A stretch of 64,000 nucleotides of DNA from Sphingobacterium sp. R2 (GTDB taxonomy: Bacteria; Bacteroidota; Bacteroidia; Sphingobacteriales; Sphingobacteriaceae), in NCBI RefSeq assembly GCF_040760075.1, contig NZ_CP142884.1, positions 1,612,001 to 1,676,000 on the forward strand. The letters are read 5' to 3'. The notes below the pieces were generated by a model, which searched no databases, was not told where the DNA came from, and was given only the letters and a program-made list of their open reading frames with translations. The position numbers and the translations under genes were made by a program. Of the stretch, positions 8,047-17,045 are shown one piece after another (position 1 is the stretch's first letter; each line of letters opens with the position of its first letter).

Positions 8047-9968
8047 TGAAGGGTAAATGTACTTCCAAAACCTTCGCTGCTCTCCACTGTAATCGAGTAG
8101 CCCATTCGGTTTGCAAACTCATGGCAGAGCATCAAACCGATGCCAGCACCCTTTTCTTCAAATGTGCCATCTAAACTAGTTTGTTGTTTCTGCATACTTT
8201 TAAGTGCGGTGATTTTTCGCTCGTCCATTCCTACACCCTGATCTGTAATTGATATAAGAACTTCACTATCGGTTTCACGCTGATTAAAAATAATGGATTT
8301 GCCACTAAAGCTAAATTTGATAGCGTTGTTAAAGATATTTCGAATGATAAATTCAAATCGTTTAAGATCACTACGAATGGTCAATTGCGGAGAAATACGA
8401 ACATCTATAAATAAATTTTTTAGATTAATCCGATCAATGAATAATTCCTCACATTCTTTTACAATTTGAAACGGTACAATTTCCTGCATGTCAAGCTTTT
8501 CGTTCGCCATTTGTTGTGAAGACCAAACGAGTAAACTGTCGAGCATTTTAGATGCTGTAGTGACTTGATTACCAATAGTAATTAACATGTTTTTGATTTC
8601 GTGAGCTGGAAGATCGACAATTTTTGATACAGAAAGTAGCGCTTGAAAAGTTGATAAAGGACTTCGAAGATCATGGGATACGACGGAAAATATAGTGGAT
8701 CGAAATCGGTCTGCCTGCACCAGTTCTTCATGTTGATGTTTGATCTCAGCAGCTTGATGATCGACCTTTTGTTTCTCTTTCCGTAATAGCCGATTCTTTT
8801 TGACCAATAGCAGGACCATCAACAAAATGATCAAAAGAACAAAAAAGGTGGCTAGCCACATCAATTTTATCCAATGTGCTTCACGTTCGATGGAAACGTT
8901 TTTTAATAATAGATTTTTATTTTCAAGTTCTTTCTTTTCGCTGTCATATTTCTCCCGAAGTTCTTCCCTAATTCTTACGCGTAAGACTTCAGCATCTTCA
9001 TGGAACTTTCGATCCGAACTATCTTGATCGCTGAGAATTAAATGTTCATCTTGCTCTTTAACAGCTTTCGCTATTTTATCAAAATCACCTTGAAGTTCTT
9101 CAGTTAAATTGCTAAGCCCACTTTTAGCAATGATGTTTTTAATGAGAGCAACTTCTTTTGTAGCCAAATCAAAGCGTTTTTCTTTGACGTAAATATTTGC
9201 ACGATTGATCCTGGCATAACTTTCACCTACGGGATCTTTTTTCTTTGAAGTAATGTCGATGGCAAGATCGGTATAGTATGTACTCCATTCGAGTTTGTCT
9301 GCTTTTAGGTAAAGATAGCTCAATAAAATGTAGGTATTGAACAGGTCAACATCAGGTGCGTTTGCTTTACAGAATTCGACTGTTTTAACTAAATAATCGA
9401 TCGCATTGGATACATCTTTCTTTTGCTCACCATTTAGCGCTTTCTGCGCATAAATGTTGCCTATATTGGTCGATATGTTTGCACGGTTTCGAGTATCATG
9501 AATTTCTTTGGACAGATCTAATGCGCGTTGGTAATATTTTAAGGCTTGTTCTGGATCATAACTCTTATTAAATACATTGCCAATATTCAAGAAAGAAAGC
9601 ATCATCCCCTTTTTATCATTTCGCTCTTCTCGTCTTTTGAGAACCTTAAAGTGGGTTTTAATACTTTCGTCAAAGTTGTTTAATTTCAGGTAAATAACCC
9701 CTTGGAGGTTGAGCAAGTCAATTGCCAATGCGTCAAATTTCTTTGTTTCCGCCAGATCTAGTCCCTTAGATACAATCTCCTGCGCGTCTTGAGGAGTACT
9801 CTTATAAATTTCTGATGCGACTTTGTAATAGACTAATATGCGAGCAGAATCACCACTAACTGTTTCGAGCTGTTTGTTTACTTTATCTAAGCCTGCACTT
9901 TGCGAAAATACATAGTGCGAAGATGTCAAAAAGAAAGTTGTAAAGAAAAGTAAGTAAATCCGGTTCAT
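8034..9968 (-). CDS. TPR-containing sensor histidine kinase
   Basis: Membrane sensor kinase of 644 residues. A signal peptide (about residues 1-23) leads into a periplasmic TPR region (roughly 30-300) with repeats such as 'GNVFNKSYDPEQALKYYQRAL'. One strong membrane segment follows at about 370-390, then a coiled coil. The HisKA domain has phospho-acceptor His432 in VVSHDLRSPL. The ATPase domain shows NNAIKFS (N box), DQGVGMD (G1) and GAGIGLML (G2). There is no receiver domain and no response regulator beside it, so its partner is unknown. A TATATTTG promoter element lies 13 bp upstream of the ATG. Confidence 0.88.
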   Translation of the reverse strand: MNRIYLLFFTTFFLTSSHYVFSQSAGLDKVNKQLETVSGDSARILVYYKVASEIYKSTPQDAQEIVSKGLDLAETKKFDALAIDLLNLQGVIYLKLNNFDESIKTHFKVLKRREERNDKKGMMLSFLNIGNVFNKSYDPEQALKYYQRALDLSKEIHDTRNRANISTNIGNIYAQKALNGEQKKDVSNAIDYLVKTVEFCKANAPDVDLFNTYILLSYLYLKADKLEWSTYYTDLAIDITSKKKDPVGESYARINRANIYVKEKRFDLATKEVALIKNIIAKSGLSNLTEELQGDFDKIAKAVKEQDEHLILSDQDSSDRKFHEDAEVLRVRIREELREKYDSEKKELENKNLLLKNVSIEREAHWIKLMWLATFFVLLIILLMVLLLVKKNRLLRKEKQKVDHQAAEIKHQHEELVQADRFRSTIFSVVSHDLRSPLSTFQALLSVSKIVDLPAHEIKNMLITIGNQVTTASKMLDSLLVWSSQQMANEKLDMQEIVPFQIVKECEELFIDRINLKNLFIDVRISPQLTIRSDLKRFEFIIRNIFNNAIKFSFSGKSIIFNQRETDSEVLISITDQGVGMDERKITALKSMQKQQTSLDGTFEEKGAGIGLMLCHEFANRMGYSITVESSEGFGSTFTLHIPR

Positions 9969-9981
9969 TTAGATTTTTTTT

Positions 9982-9989
9982 CAAATATA
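9982..9989 (-). promoter_or_regulatory. -7 promoter element of the TPR sensor kinase gene
   Basis: On the minus strand this reads TATATTTG, an exact match to the Bacteroidota TAnnTTTG -7 element. It lies 13 bp before the kinase ATG, implying a very short leader. No convincing -33 TTG was assigned. Confidence 0.5.
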
Positions 9990-10189
9990 ATTAAGATTCT
10001 GATAATGTGGACATCGTAGGAAAATTTGGTTTTCGATGGATAATAATGTTGTGATGTATATTTAGAAAAGTATGAAATATGAGCTTCTGTGTTATAAGAT
10101 ACAGTTTATACAGTTTTTTTAGAAAATTTCGGCTAATATCTTAAATATAGGCCGCCTTAATGAGGTCTGACAATCTGCCAGAAACCGCG

Positions 10190-10197
10190 TATATTTG
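10190..10197 (+). promoter_or_regulatory. -7 promoter element of the acyltransferase gene
   Basis: TATATTTG matches TAnnTTTG exactly and ends 7 bp before the ATG at 10205. The expected transcription start would fall almost on that ATG, so the upstream in-frame ATG at 10160 would not be transcribed from here. The element therefore decides the start of the next gene. Confidence 0.45.
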
Positions 10198-10204
10198 CAG
10201 CCAA

Positions 10205-11239
10205 ATGTTGGAGTCCAAAAGAATTTATCAAATCGATCTGTTTCGATTTATTGCAGCATCAGCAGTAGTGTTTTATCATTATATGTATCGTGGGGCTGCT
10301 GCTGGAAATATGTCTCTTTTACGTTTTGATGGTGTTGGTGACTATGTCAAATATGGCTATCTGGGCGTCGACCTATTTTTTATCATCAGCGGTTTTGTAA
10401 TCGCTTTCTCCATCAAGCATCTATCGTTGCGTAAATTCTGCTATTCTCGATTTAAGCGTTTGTACCCGATGTATTGGATTTGCTTGCTGCTGACCTTTGT
10501 GATTACCTATTTTTTTGGCGCACCGCGTTATCATGTAACGTTTAGTCAGCTACTGGCCAATCTGACGATGACGCAGAAATTATGGGGACAAGGCGATGTA
10601 GATGGTGCCTATTGGTCACTCTATGTCGAGTTGAAATTTTACTTAATTATAGTCTTATTCCTGATTCTAAATCAATTTAAAAGAGTAGGATTAGATTACC
10701 TGGTTTATTTTTGGCTGTTATTGTCAAGTTTACGCTTTTTTTTCGGGCCGTCCGAAATATACGATGGACTCCACGAGTTTTTTATACTCGATTGGAGTGC
10801 CTACTTTATTGCGGGAATTATATGTTGCCAAATTTTTTTGCATGGAGTAAAAGTAAAGCATATTATCACCTTACTTTGGTGCTTGTACATTTCGATCGAC
10901 GGCGCTATTGGTCGGATTCACTGGCTGGAGCGCACTTTTCATAGTGATTTTTCTCCTGATATCATTGGGATCGCCATTGTTGTGTTTTACTTACTTATGT
11001 TATTGGTTTCCTGTAAAAAACTTCAGTTTATTAATTCGTCCAAGTTTGTTAAAATTGGCATGCTGACCTATCCCCTATATTTAATCCATCAGCATATAGG
11101 GTTTATCATCTTTAATCAGCTCTATCCGTATTTCAATAAATACTTGCTCCTTTCAGCTGTTATAATGCTGATGCTAGCACTTGCTTATTTCTTAAGTGAT
11201 CGTATTGAACCGTGGATTATAAAACGTTTTAAGAAATAA
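10205..11239 (+). CDS. Acyltransferase family 3 (OafA/YrhL-like) membrane protein
   Basis: Integral membrane O-acyltransferase that transfers acetyl or similar groups to surface glycans. The N-terminus RIYQIDLFRFIAASAVVFYH carries the family R-x10-H pattern. 'YGYLGVDLFFIISGFVI' and 'RFKRLYPMYWIC' follow, then about ten hydrophobic segments to the C-terminus. With the start at ATG 10205, supported by the promoter element just upstream, it has 344 residues, normal for the family. Polysaccharide decoration fits the rhamnose and EPS genes to the left, though a sensor kinase gene intervenes. It converges with the amidohydrolase gene. Confidence 0.85.
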   Translation: MLESKRIYQIDLFRFIAASAVVFYHYMYRGAAAGNMSLLRFDGVGDYVKYGYLGVDLFFIISGFVIAFSIKHLSLRKFCYSRFKRLYPMYWICLLLTFVITYFFGAPRYHVTFSQLLANLTMTQKLWGQGDVDGAYWSLYVELKFYLIIVLFLILNQFKRVGLDYLVYFWLLLSSLRFFFGPSEIYDGLHEFFILDWSAYFIAGIICCQIFLHGVKVKHIITLLWCLYISIDGAIGRIHWLERTFHSDFSPDIIGIAIVVFYLLMLLVSCKKLQFINSSKFVKIGMLTYPLYLIHQHIGFIIFNQLYPYFNKYLLLSAVIMLMLALAYFLSDRIEPWIIKRFKK

Positions 11240-11257
11240 ATAAGCGGCCGAGCGTAG

Positions 11258-11313
11258 GATCTATAAAGGAAATATAGCCTTCTCACTAGAAGACTATATT
11301 TCCTTTATAGATC
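11258..11313. terminator. Long inverted repeat overlapping the amidohydrolase 3' end
   Basis: 11258-11277 pairs perfectly with 11294-11313 (20 bp). After one mismatch, five more pairs close a 4-nt loop. The minus-strand amidohydrolase stop codon is in the loop region (11286-11288), so its last codons are inside the right arm. It faces both convergent genes and probably acts as a bidirectional terminator. Confidence 0.6.
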
Positions 11314-12644
11314 AGCGATTTTACTGGCGATATTCTTGAAACCGCTTCTGCAGAGCAGCTGGCTTCGAGTAAGGCAATATCTGCACTATCTCCGACTTTG
11401 GGCCATTGCATATTGCCTTTGTCGTCCAAAGGAACGGGGCCCGCCGTGGCAAGCTTGAGCATGCGAGATAAGTCAAATTCAGTAGTTTGGCCATACACCT
11501 GGGCTGCAAGATTGGCTTTTTGTAAGACACTTCCCGTGCCAAATGTATTCCAATGGTCTACAATACTGTCATTTCCCGTCATCACTTTAACGTTGTTTTC
11601 CAGTAAGATTGGGATTGGCATAATTAATCCGCCGAATGGAATTGTAGAAATGATGCCAATTTGTGCGTCGCCCAGTTTTTCTGCCATTTCTTGTTGTTTG
11701 AATTTTTCTAATCGCCCCAATACAAAACAATGGCTGATGTAGGTTTTACCTTTAAGAACTGGGTTTTCGTTCACTTTGTTAATTAAGTATTCTACGGTTT
11801 TCAAGCCTGATTCACCCGATTCGTGCAAATGAATATCAATTCCCTTGTTATGATCTAATGCCAGCTGGACCGTAAAATCAATTGTTTTTTCAATAGCTCC
11901 ATCAATGGAAAATGGGTCGACTCCGCCGATAAAATCAATATTGGTTTTGGCGGCTTCCTTAAGGTATGGCACCGACTCAGTATAGTATACACCGTGCTGA
12001 GGAAAAGCAACGAGTTCTGCCCCGAATCCATCTTTCTTGTTTTCCAGTGCCAGTTGTAGCTTAATTAAAGCGTCTAGTTTGGATGTCGGTTCAATATTAA
12101 CATGACTGCGTGCGAAAGTAGTACCGTTACCTTGTAATAGTTCGATCAGTTTTTCTGCTTTATAGGTTGCATTTTTTAATAGTTCAGGTAGAATTTTCTG
12201 TTCGAGGGCAATCATACCTTTTACACCTCCAGCTCTTTGTCTTACTGCCTGCCACTTGTCGCCATAATAGGTTTTGTCCAAATGGATGTGCATATCGCGG
12301 AAAGAGGGCAGCATCAAAAGCCCTTTTGCGTCGATAGCATCGGACGCATTGATATTGGAACTTATAGCCTTGATCTTTCCGTTTGCAATCTGAATCGAAA
12401 ATAGTCCCGTCCTTGTTGAAATCACATGGCCATCAGTATCATACTCAAAGCCCGTTTCTAGCAACACATTTTTTAATGTATAGTTTTTTTTAGTCGCGGA
12501 GTCGCTCAATAGGTTTTGGCTCACCATTTTATGGCGGTTTTCTGCAAATAACATTGCTGGTATAAATGTCGAACCCGCAAGTGCTAACGTAGATTTTCTA
12601 ATAAATTCCTTGCGGGTAAAGTCCATTGATTTCATAAAGCGCAT
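11286..12644 (-). CDS. Exported amidohydrolase, cytosine-deaminase-like
   Basis: Metal-dependent hydrolase of 452 residues. The N-terminus has an Arg-containing, Tat-like leader (TRKEFIRKSTLALAGSTFIPA), suggesting export already folded with metal. The catalytic domain shows FRDMHIHLDKTYYGDKW (HxH), DIHLHESGESG (HxHE), YISHCFVLG (metal His) and MTGNDSIVDHW (catalytic Asp), the order seen in cytosine deaminase relatives. The substrate is unknown; cyclic amides, pterins and pyrimidines are possible. It has its own TAnnTTTG promoter element, and the AraC-type gene lies 107 bp upstream on the same strand. No operon partner reveals the pathway. Confidence 0.75.
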   Translation of the reverse strand: MRFMKSMDFTRKEFIRKSTLALAGSTFIPAMLFAENRHKMVSQNLLSDSATKKNYTLKNVLLETGFEYDTDGHVISTRTGLFSIQIANGKIKAISSNINASDAIDAKGLLMLPSFRDMHIHLDKTYYGDKWQAVRQRAGGVKGMIALEQKILPELLKNATYKAEKLIELLQGNGTTFARSHVNIEPTSKLDALIKLQLALENKKDGFGAELVAFPQHGVYYTESVPYLKEAAKTNIDFIGGVDPFSIDGAIEKTIDFTVQLALDHNKGIDIHLHESGESGLKTVEYLINKVNENPVLKGKTYISHCFVLGRLEKFKQQEMAEKLGDAQIGIISTIPFGGLIMPIPILLENNVKVMTGNDSIVDHWNTFGTGSVLQKANLAAQVYGQTTEFDLSRMLKLATAGPVPLDDKGNMQWPKVGDSADIALLEASCSAEAVSRISPVKSLIYKGNIVF

Positions 12645-12680
12645 AGTGTCTAAAAAAAAGCATCTGGTATATGTAGGTTA

Positions 12681-12688
12681 CAAATTTA
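12681..12688 (-). promoter_or_regulatory. -7 promoter element of the amidohydrolase gene
   Basis: Read on the minus strand this is TAAATTTG, matching TAnnTTTG, 36 bp before the amidohydrolase ATG. It implies transcription separate from the AraC-type gene. Confidence 0.4.
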
Positions 12689-12751
12689 TAGGACTGTCGT
12701 GCTATTTTTGCTGGGAGATATCTGCCATTTCTTGTGTAATTTATCTATTTT

Positions 12752-13648
12752 TCATTTTCCTCTTAACAAACTTGTTGTCTCCCCCGCTTGAAGACTGTCT
12801 CTAAAGTCACTGGGACTGGTGCCTATTTGCAGTTTAAAGAAATTGGAAAAATAGGCCTGATCTGAGAATCCCAACTCAAAGGCAATTTCTTTGATGGACC
12901 GTTCGGAGCTTTGTAAAAGCCGTTTTGCTTCACTGTTTATTCGTTGGTGGATAAGTTGTGTAGCTGATATTTTCAAATGCTTTTTACATAGGATATTCAG
13001 ATAATTAGCTGAAATATTAAGTTTTTCGGCATAAAATGCTACCATTTTCTGTTCCCTGAAGAATTCGTCAATCAGCATGTTAAACTTAGCAAGTCGCGGA
13101 ACAGATTGATAAACCTTGAATTCGGTGAACGCAGACTCTGCCTCTCGACTTACAATCGCAGCAATGACGCCCGCTCGGGCACTAATTAAAGGAATAAGTG
13201 AGTTTTCTCTTTTCAATTCTTGTTTGACGGATTCAAATTCATAAAGTAATTGTGCAAAGGAATCTGCAGTGAGATCAATGACAGGATGGTTTTGATAATT
13301 GGTAAAAGAAAAGCGAAAAAAAGGTGCAAAATGTTCAAAGAGAGGGCGCTCAATCATGAGTTGGTAAGCTACAGTATCGGCATAGATATGCCATTTGTGC
13401 ATTTGGCCTGGAAAGAGAATATGTACCTGCTGATCTTTTATCCTATAGTCGATAGAATCGATGGTATGTACGCCAGAAGCTTTATGAAAAAGATTAATGA
13501 TGAAAAAATCATGCTTATGCGGTGTTTCGATAAGCCGTTCGCCATGGAGTTCGTTAAATAGGAGCTCTTCTCGTCCCGCTGTCTGTTCTTTTCGGAAACC
13601 ATCCAGACCAATAAGTGGCACCCAAATTTTTAAATTTCGCTTTTCCAT
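12752..13648 (-). CDS. AraC-family transcriptional regulator with N-terminal cupin
   Basis: The 298-residue protein has a sensory half with cupin-like strands ('HKHDFFIINLFHKASGVHTIDSIDY', shown in part as HKHDFFIINLF). The C-terminal ~100 residues form the double helix-turn-helix: 'KLNISANYLNILCKKHLKIS' and 'SIKEIAFELGFSDQAYFSNF', then the 'F..QIGTSPSDFR' signature. Family members activate or repress nearby catabolic genes upon ligand binding. It is transcribed towards the amidohydrolase and divergently from the GH127 gene, so either could be its target. A CAAATCTA site (minus strand TAGATTTG) is just upstream of its ATG. Confidence 0.88.
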   Translation of the reverse strand: MEKRNLKIWVPLIGLDGFRKEQTAGREELLFNELHGERLIETPHKHDFFIINLFHKASGVHTIDSIDYRIKDQQVHILFPGQMHKWHIYADTVAYQLMIERPLFEHFAPFFRFSFTNYQNHPVIDLTADSFAQLLYEFESVKQELKRENSLIPLISARAGVIAAIVSREAESAFTEFKVYQSVPRLAKFNMLIDEFFREQKMVAFYAEKLNISANYLNILCKKHLKISATQLIHQRINSEAKRLLQSSERSIKEIAFELGFSDQAYFSNFFKLQIGTSPSDFRDSLQAGETTSLLRGK

Positions 13649-13658
13649 AGAATCTTAT

Positions 13659-13666
13659 CAAATCTA
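13659..13666 (-). promoter_or_regulatory. -7 promoter element of the AraC-family gene
   Basis: Read on the minus strand this is TAGATTTG, matching TAnnTTTG, ending 10 bp before the ATG. The leader would be only a few bases long. Confidence 0.4.
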
Positions 13667-13930
13667 AAATACAAAATACCTTCGAGTATTTGGGCATACG
13701 TGGTATTATAGGGCTTTCTTCCAATTGGGGATATCGTTATTAGCAGGATTGTTAGTTAAAATCGGGAGAATATCGGCTAAAATAAACCTATATATAATGA
13801 GCTTTTGTGATTAATTTTATAAATGTCAGGGTGACATCAATCAAGAGTGTCCGTCGTGTAGCTAAGCACACTCAATTGAGGCGGGCAATACTTAAACCGA
13901 TGATTATCAATACACGAAATAGATAATATT

Positions 13931-16900
13931 ATGAAAAGATATAAATTACATGTGGCAATACTTCTTACGATTTTTATCAAAACGATAGATGTCGCGGTAG
14001 CGCAAGGTGGAGATCAGATATTGGATGGAATTGGTGAGACAGGAATGGTGGCCCGTTATGTCTTTGATGGGGATCTAAAAGATTGGTCAAGGAATGGTCT
14101 GCATGGTAAATTTCAAGGCGAGAAGGCACTATTTGTCGCTGATAAGCAATTTAACAAGGTATTGTCTCTAGCCGGAGGAAAGGATGATTTTGTCGTATTA
14201 CCGTCGAACGTACTCTCGGATTTGGAGTCTATTAGTATAACAGGCTGGTTGTACTTGAGGGCAGCGCAGCCTGAACAATATCTTTTTGACTTCGGACAAG
14301 ATCTTGCGAGGCATTTTGCGGTAACACCAACAGGAACAGCGCTAAAAACTGGATATTTAGGTGTTATCTCTCAAAAGAAGACTGAAGTAAAAAGTGTAGC
14401 CTCTCCTGCGGTTCCGTTGAACAGATGGGTGCATCTGGCCATTGTGGTCGATATTACTACAGGCTCTTTACAAACGTATTTGGACGGAAGGCCCGTTGGA
14501 GAGGTCAAAAATATTCCGCAGGAACTGAGTACAGTTTTTGGACAGCCGGGAAGCAAAAGGAAAGTACAGATTGGAAAGCCCCTATTTGGCAGCAATTCGA
14601 GCTTAAATGCTTTGCTACACGATTTCAGGATCTATCGGGTGCCCCTTAGTCGAACTCAGATCGCCACCGTATATGGCAATGCATTGAAAGGTGTACACGA
14701 AGATACTAGCACCAAAGGCAAGCCCGAGGATGATTTACCTAGATTTCCGATGAATAAAGCAGAGCTGTATAATGCCTATTTAACTGGAGTCGCAGATGTC
14801 AGCGTGGAAACGGAGGTTGGGGAATTGCCGCGATTGCCCAATTATGTCGTTGGTACTTATAAAGATGGTATGGTAGGGCCGAAAGTACGGGTGCTATGGC
14901 CTTCTCCAACTGATAATAGCACAGTTTTGCAGCAGACAGCCTACACGATAACTGGACGCATTCCAGGAACGGATCTTAAACCAAAAGCAATTGTTAGTGT
15001 CAAGGGAAAGATAAAGTCTAACATCCCCCACCTAAAATTGGAACCTTTCCATTTGGATCAGGTGACTCTCAATGTAGACGAAGGGCATCATCACACAAAG
15101 TTTATTGAAAACCGTGATAAGTTTATGGATACATTGGCTGCATCAGATCCCAATTCTTTCCTTTATATGTTTCGTCATGCTTTTGGACAAAAGCAACCAA
15201 AGGGTGCAAAACCTCTGGATGTATGGGATAGCCAGGACATCAAATTACGGGGTCATGCAACGGGACATTACCTAACAGCAATTGCGCAAGCTTATGCCAG
15301 TACAGGGTATGACAAAGCCCTTCAATCAAAATTTTCAGGTAAAATGGATACGATGATCAATGAACTTTACGCTTTGTCAAAATTGTCGGGAGTGCCGAAG
15401 CAATCGGGGCAAGCATATGTCGCTGATCCGTCTTCAGTGCCTGTTGGTCCTGGTAAATCAGGATATGATTCTGATTTGAGTGATGAAGGAATTCGTACAG
15501 ATTACTGGAATTGGGGGCTGGGATTTATCAGTGCCTATCCTCCCGACCAGTTTATAATGCTTGAACTTGGAGCAAAATATGGCGGTCAGAAGAACCAAGT
15601 TTGGGCACCTTATTACACCCTGCATAAGATCTTGGCCGGTCTGATGGACGTATATGAAGTAAGCGGAAATAAAAAAGCATTAGAAATTGCACAAGGCATG
15701 GGTAATTGGGTGTATACCCGTTTAAACAATATACCAACCGAAACATTAATCAACATGTGGAATACCTATATTGCAGGTGAGTTTGGCGGGATGAACGAAG
15801 TGATGGCAAGGTTGTATCGTATTACGGGTGAACAGAATTATTTAAAAACCGCCCGTCTATTTGATAACATCGATATGTTTTACGGTAATGCAGCACATAC
15901 ACATGGTCTGGCAAAAAATGTGGATACTTTTAGAGGATTGCACGCCAATCAGCATATCCCACAAATTGTAGGGAGTATGGAGCTATACCGTGTAACAAAT
16001 GATCCGCAATACTATAAGGTAGCCGACAATTTTTGGTATAAAGTCGCCAGCGATTATATGTATAGCATTGGTGGTGTGGCGGGGGCGAGGAATCCGGCCA
16101 ATGCCGAGTGTTTTATCAGTCAGCCGGCAACATTATATGAGAATGGGTTTTCTGCGGGGGGACAAAATGAAACCTGTGCAACCTATAATATGCTGAAATT
16201 GACGAGTGATTTGTTTATGTTCGATCAGCGTGCAGAGCTGATGGATTACTATGAACGTGGATTATATAATCACATTTTAGCTTCGGTTGCGGAGAATAGT
16301 CCCGCAAATACCTATCATGTTCCTTTGCGTCCTGGCTCAATCAAACAATTTGGAAATGCAGATATGCAGGGATTCACCTGTTGTAATGGGACGGCTATAG
16401 AGAGCAGTACCAAATTGCAGAATACGATTTATTTTAAAAGTAAAGATGATCAATCATTGTATGTTAATTTGTATATCCCTTCTACCTTGCAATGGAAGGA
16501 GCGGGGGATTAAGATAGAACAACAGACAAATTTTCCAAAAGCAGATCATACATCGTTGACCATACGGGGTAATGGCAAATTCGATCTTCGTGTTCGGGTA
16601 CCAAGTTGGGCGACGAAGGGATTTTTTGTTACTGTAAATGGGGTTGACCAAAAAATTGCCGCCGATCCTGGAACCTATCTTAGCATACAGCGCAACTGGA
16701 AAGATGGTGATGTGGTCAAGCTAAAAATGCCCTTCGATTTCCATCTCGACCCAGTAATGGATCAGCCGAACATCGCAAGCCTATTTTATGGCCCCGTTCT
16801 CTTAGCCGCTCAGGAACGTACTGCAAGAAAAGATTGGCGTAAAGTAACTTTCGACGTAAAGGATATTGGTAAATCTATAAAAGGAAACCCAGAAACATTG

Positions 16901-16993
16901 GAATTTTATATAGACGATGTGCTTTATAAACCGTTTTACGATACCTATGGGCGTCATTCGGTTTACTTGGATGTGAGTCTAAAGGAACAGTAA
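13931..16993 (+). CDS. GH127-family glycosidase (beta-L-arabinofuranosidase-like) with N-terminal LamG domain
   Basis: Secreted hydrolase of 1020 residues: signal peptide (about 1-25), a LamG/concanavalin-like domain (about 30-255, ending 'LLHDFRIYRVPLSRTQI'), a linker, then a DUF1680/GH127 (alpha/alpha)6 barrel. The Zn-cysteine active site described for GH127 is visible: Glu747 and Cys749 in QNETCATYN, and Cys817-Cys818 in GFTCCNGT, with a Cys as nucleophile in that family. The likely substrate is a beta-L-arabinofuranosyl glycan. The LamG module is an uncommon addition and may bind the polysaccharide. It is monocistronic, divergent from an AraC-type regulator, and ends at a bidirectional terminator. 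Confidence 0.85.
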   Translation: MKRYKLHVAILLTIFIKTIDVAVAQGGDQILDGIGETGMVARYVFDGDLKDWSRNGLHGKFQGEKALFVADKQFNKVLSLAGGKDDFVVLPSNVLSDLESISITGWLYLRAAQPEQYLFDFGQDLARHFAVTPTGTALKTGYLGVISQKKTEVKSVASPAVPLNRWVHLAIVVDITTGSLQTYLDGRPVGEVKNIPQELSTVFGQPGSKRKVQIGKPLFGSNSSLNALLHDFRIYRVPLSRTQIATVYGNALKGVHEDTSTKGKPEDDLPRFPMNKAELYNAYLTGVADVSVETEVGELPRLPNYVVGTYKDGMVGPKVRVLWPSPTDNSTVLQQTAYTITGRIPGTDLKPKAIVSVKGKIKSNIPHLKLEPFHLDQVTLNVDEGHHHTKFIENRDKFMDTLAASDPNSFLYMFRHAFGQKQPKGAKPLDVWDSQDIKLRGHATGHYLTAIAQAYASTGYDKALQSKFSGKMDTMINELYALSKLSGVPKQSGQAYVADPSSVPVGPGKSGYDSDLSDEGIRTDYWNWGLGFISAYPPDQFIMLELGAKYGGQKNQVWAPYYTLHKILAGLMDVYEVSGNKKALEIAQGMGNWVYTRLNNIPTETLINMWNTYIAGEFGGMNEVMARLYRITGEQNYLKTARLFDNIDMFYGNAAHTHGLAKNVDTFRGLHANQHIPQIVGSMELYRVTNDPQYYKVADNFWYKVASDYMYSIGGVAGARNPANAECFISQPATLYENGFSAGGQNETCATYNMLKLTSDLFMFDQRAELMDYYERGLYNHILASVAENSPANTYHVPLRPGSIKQFGNADMQGFTCCNGTAIESSTKLQNTIYFKSKDDQSLYVNLYIPSTLQWKERGIKIEQQTNFPKADHTSLTIRGNGKFDLRVRVPSWATKGFFVTVNGVDQKIAADPGTYLSIQRNWKDGDVVKLKMPFDFHLDPVMDQPNIASLFYGPVLLAAQERTARKDWRKVTFDVKDIGKSIKGNPETLEFYIDDVLYKPFYDTYGRHSVYLDVSLKEQ

Positions 16994-17038
16994 AAAAGTA
17001 CACCTTGCCATTTCCTTAAGCTGACAAGGTGTATTTTT
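16994..17038. terminator. Bidirectional intrinsic terminator
   Basis: 16994-17007 pairs with 17025-17038 (14 bp, one G.U), with A-tract on the left and T-tract on the right, so both strands have the terminator form. It lies between the convergent GH127 and DUF4625 genes. Confidence 0.8.
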
Positions 17039-17045
17039 CTTGACA

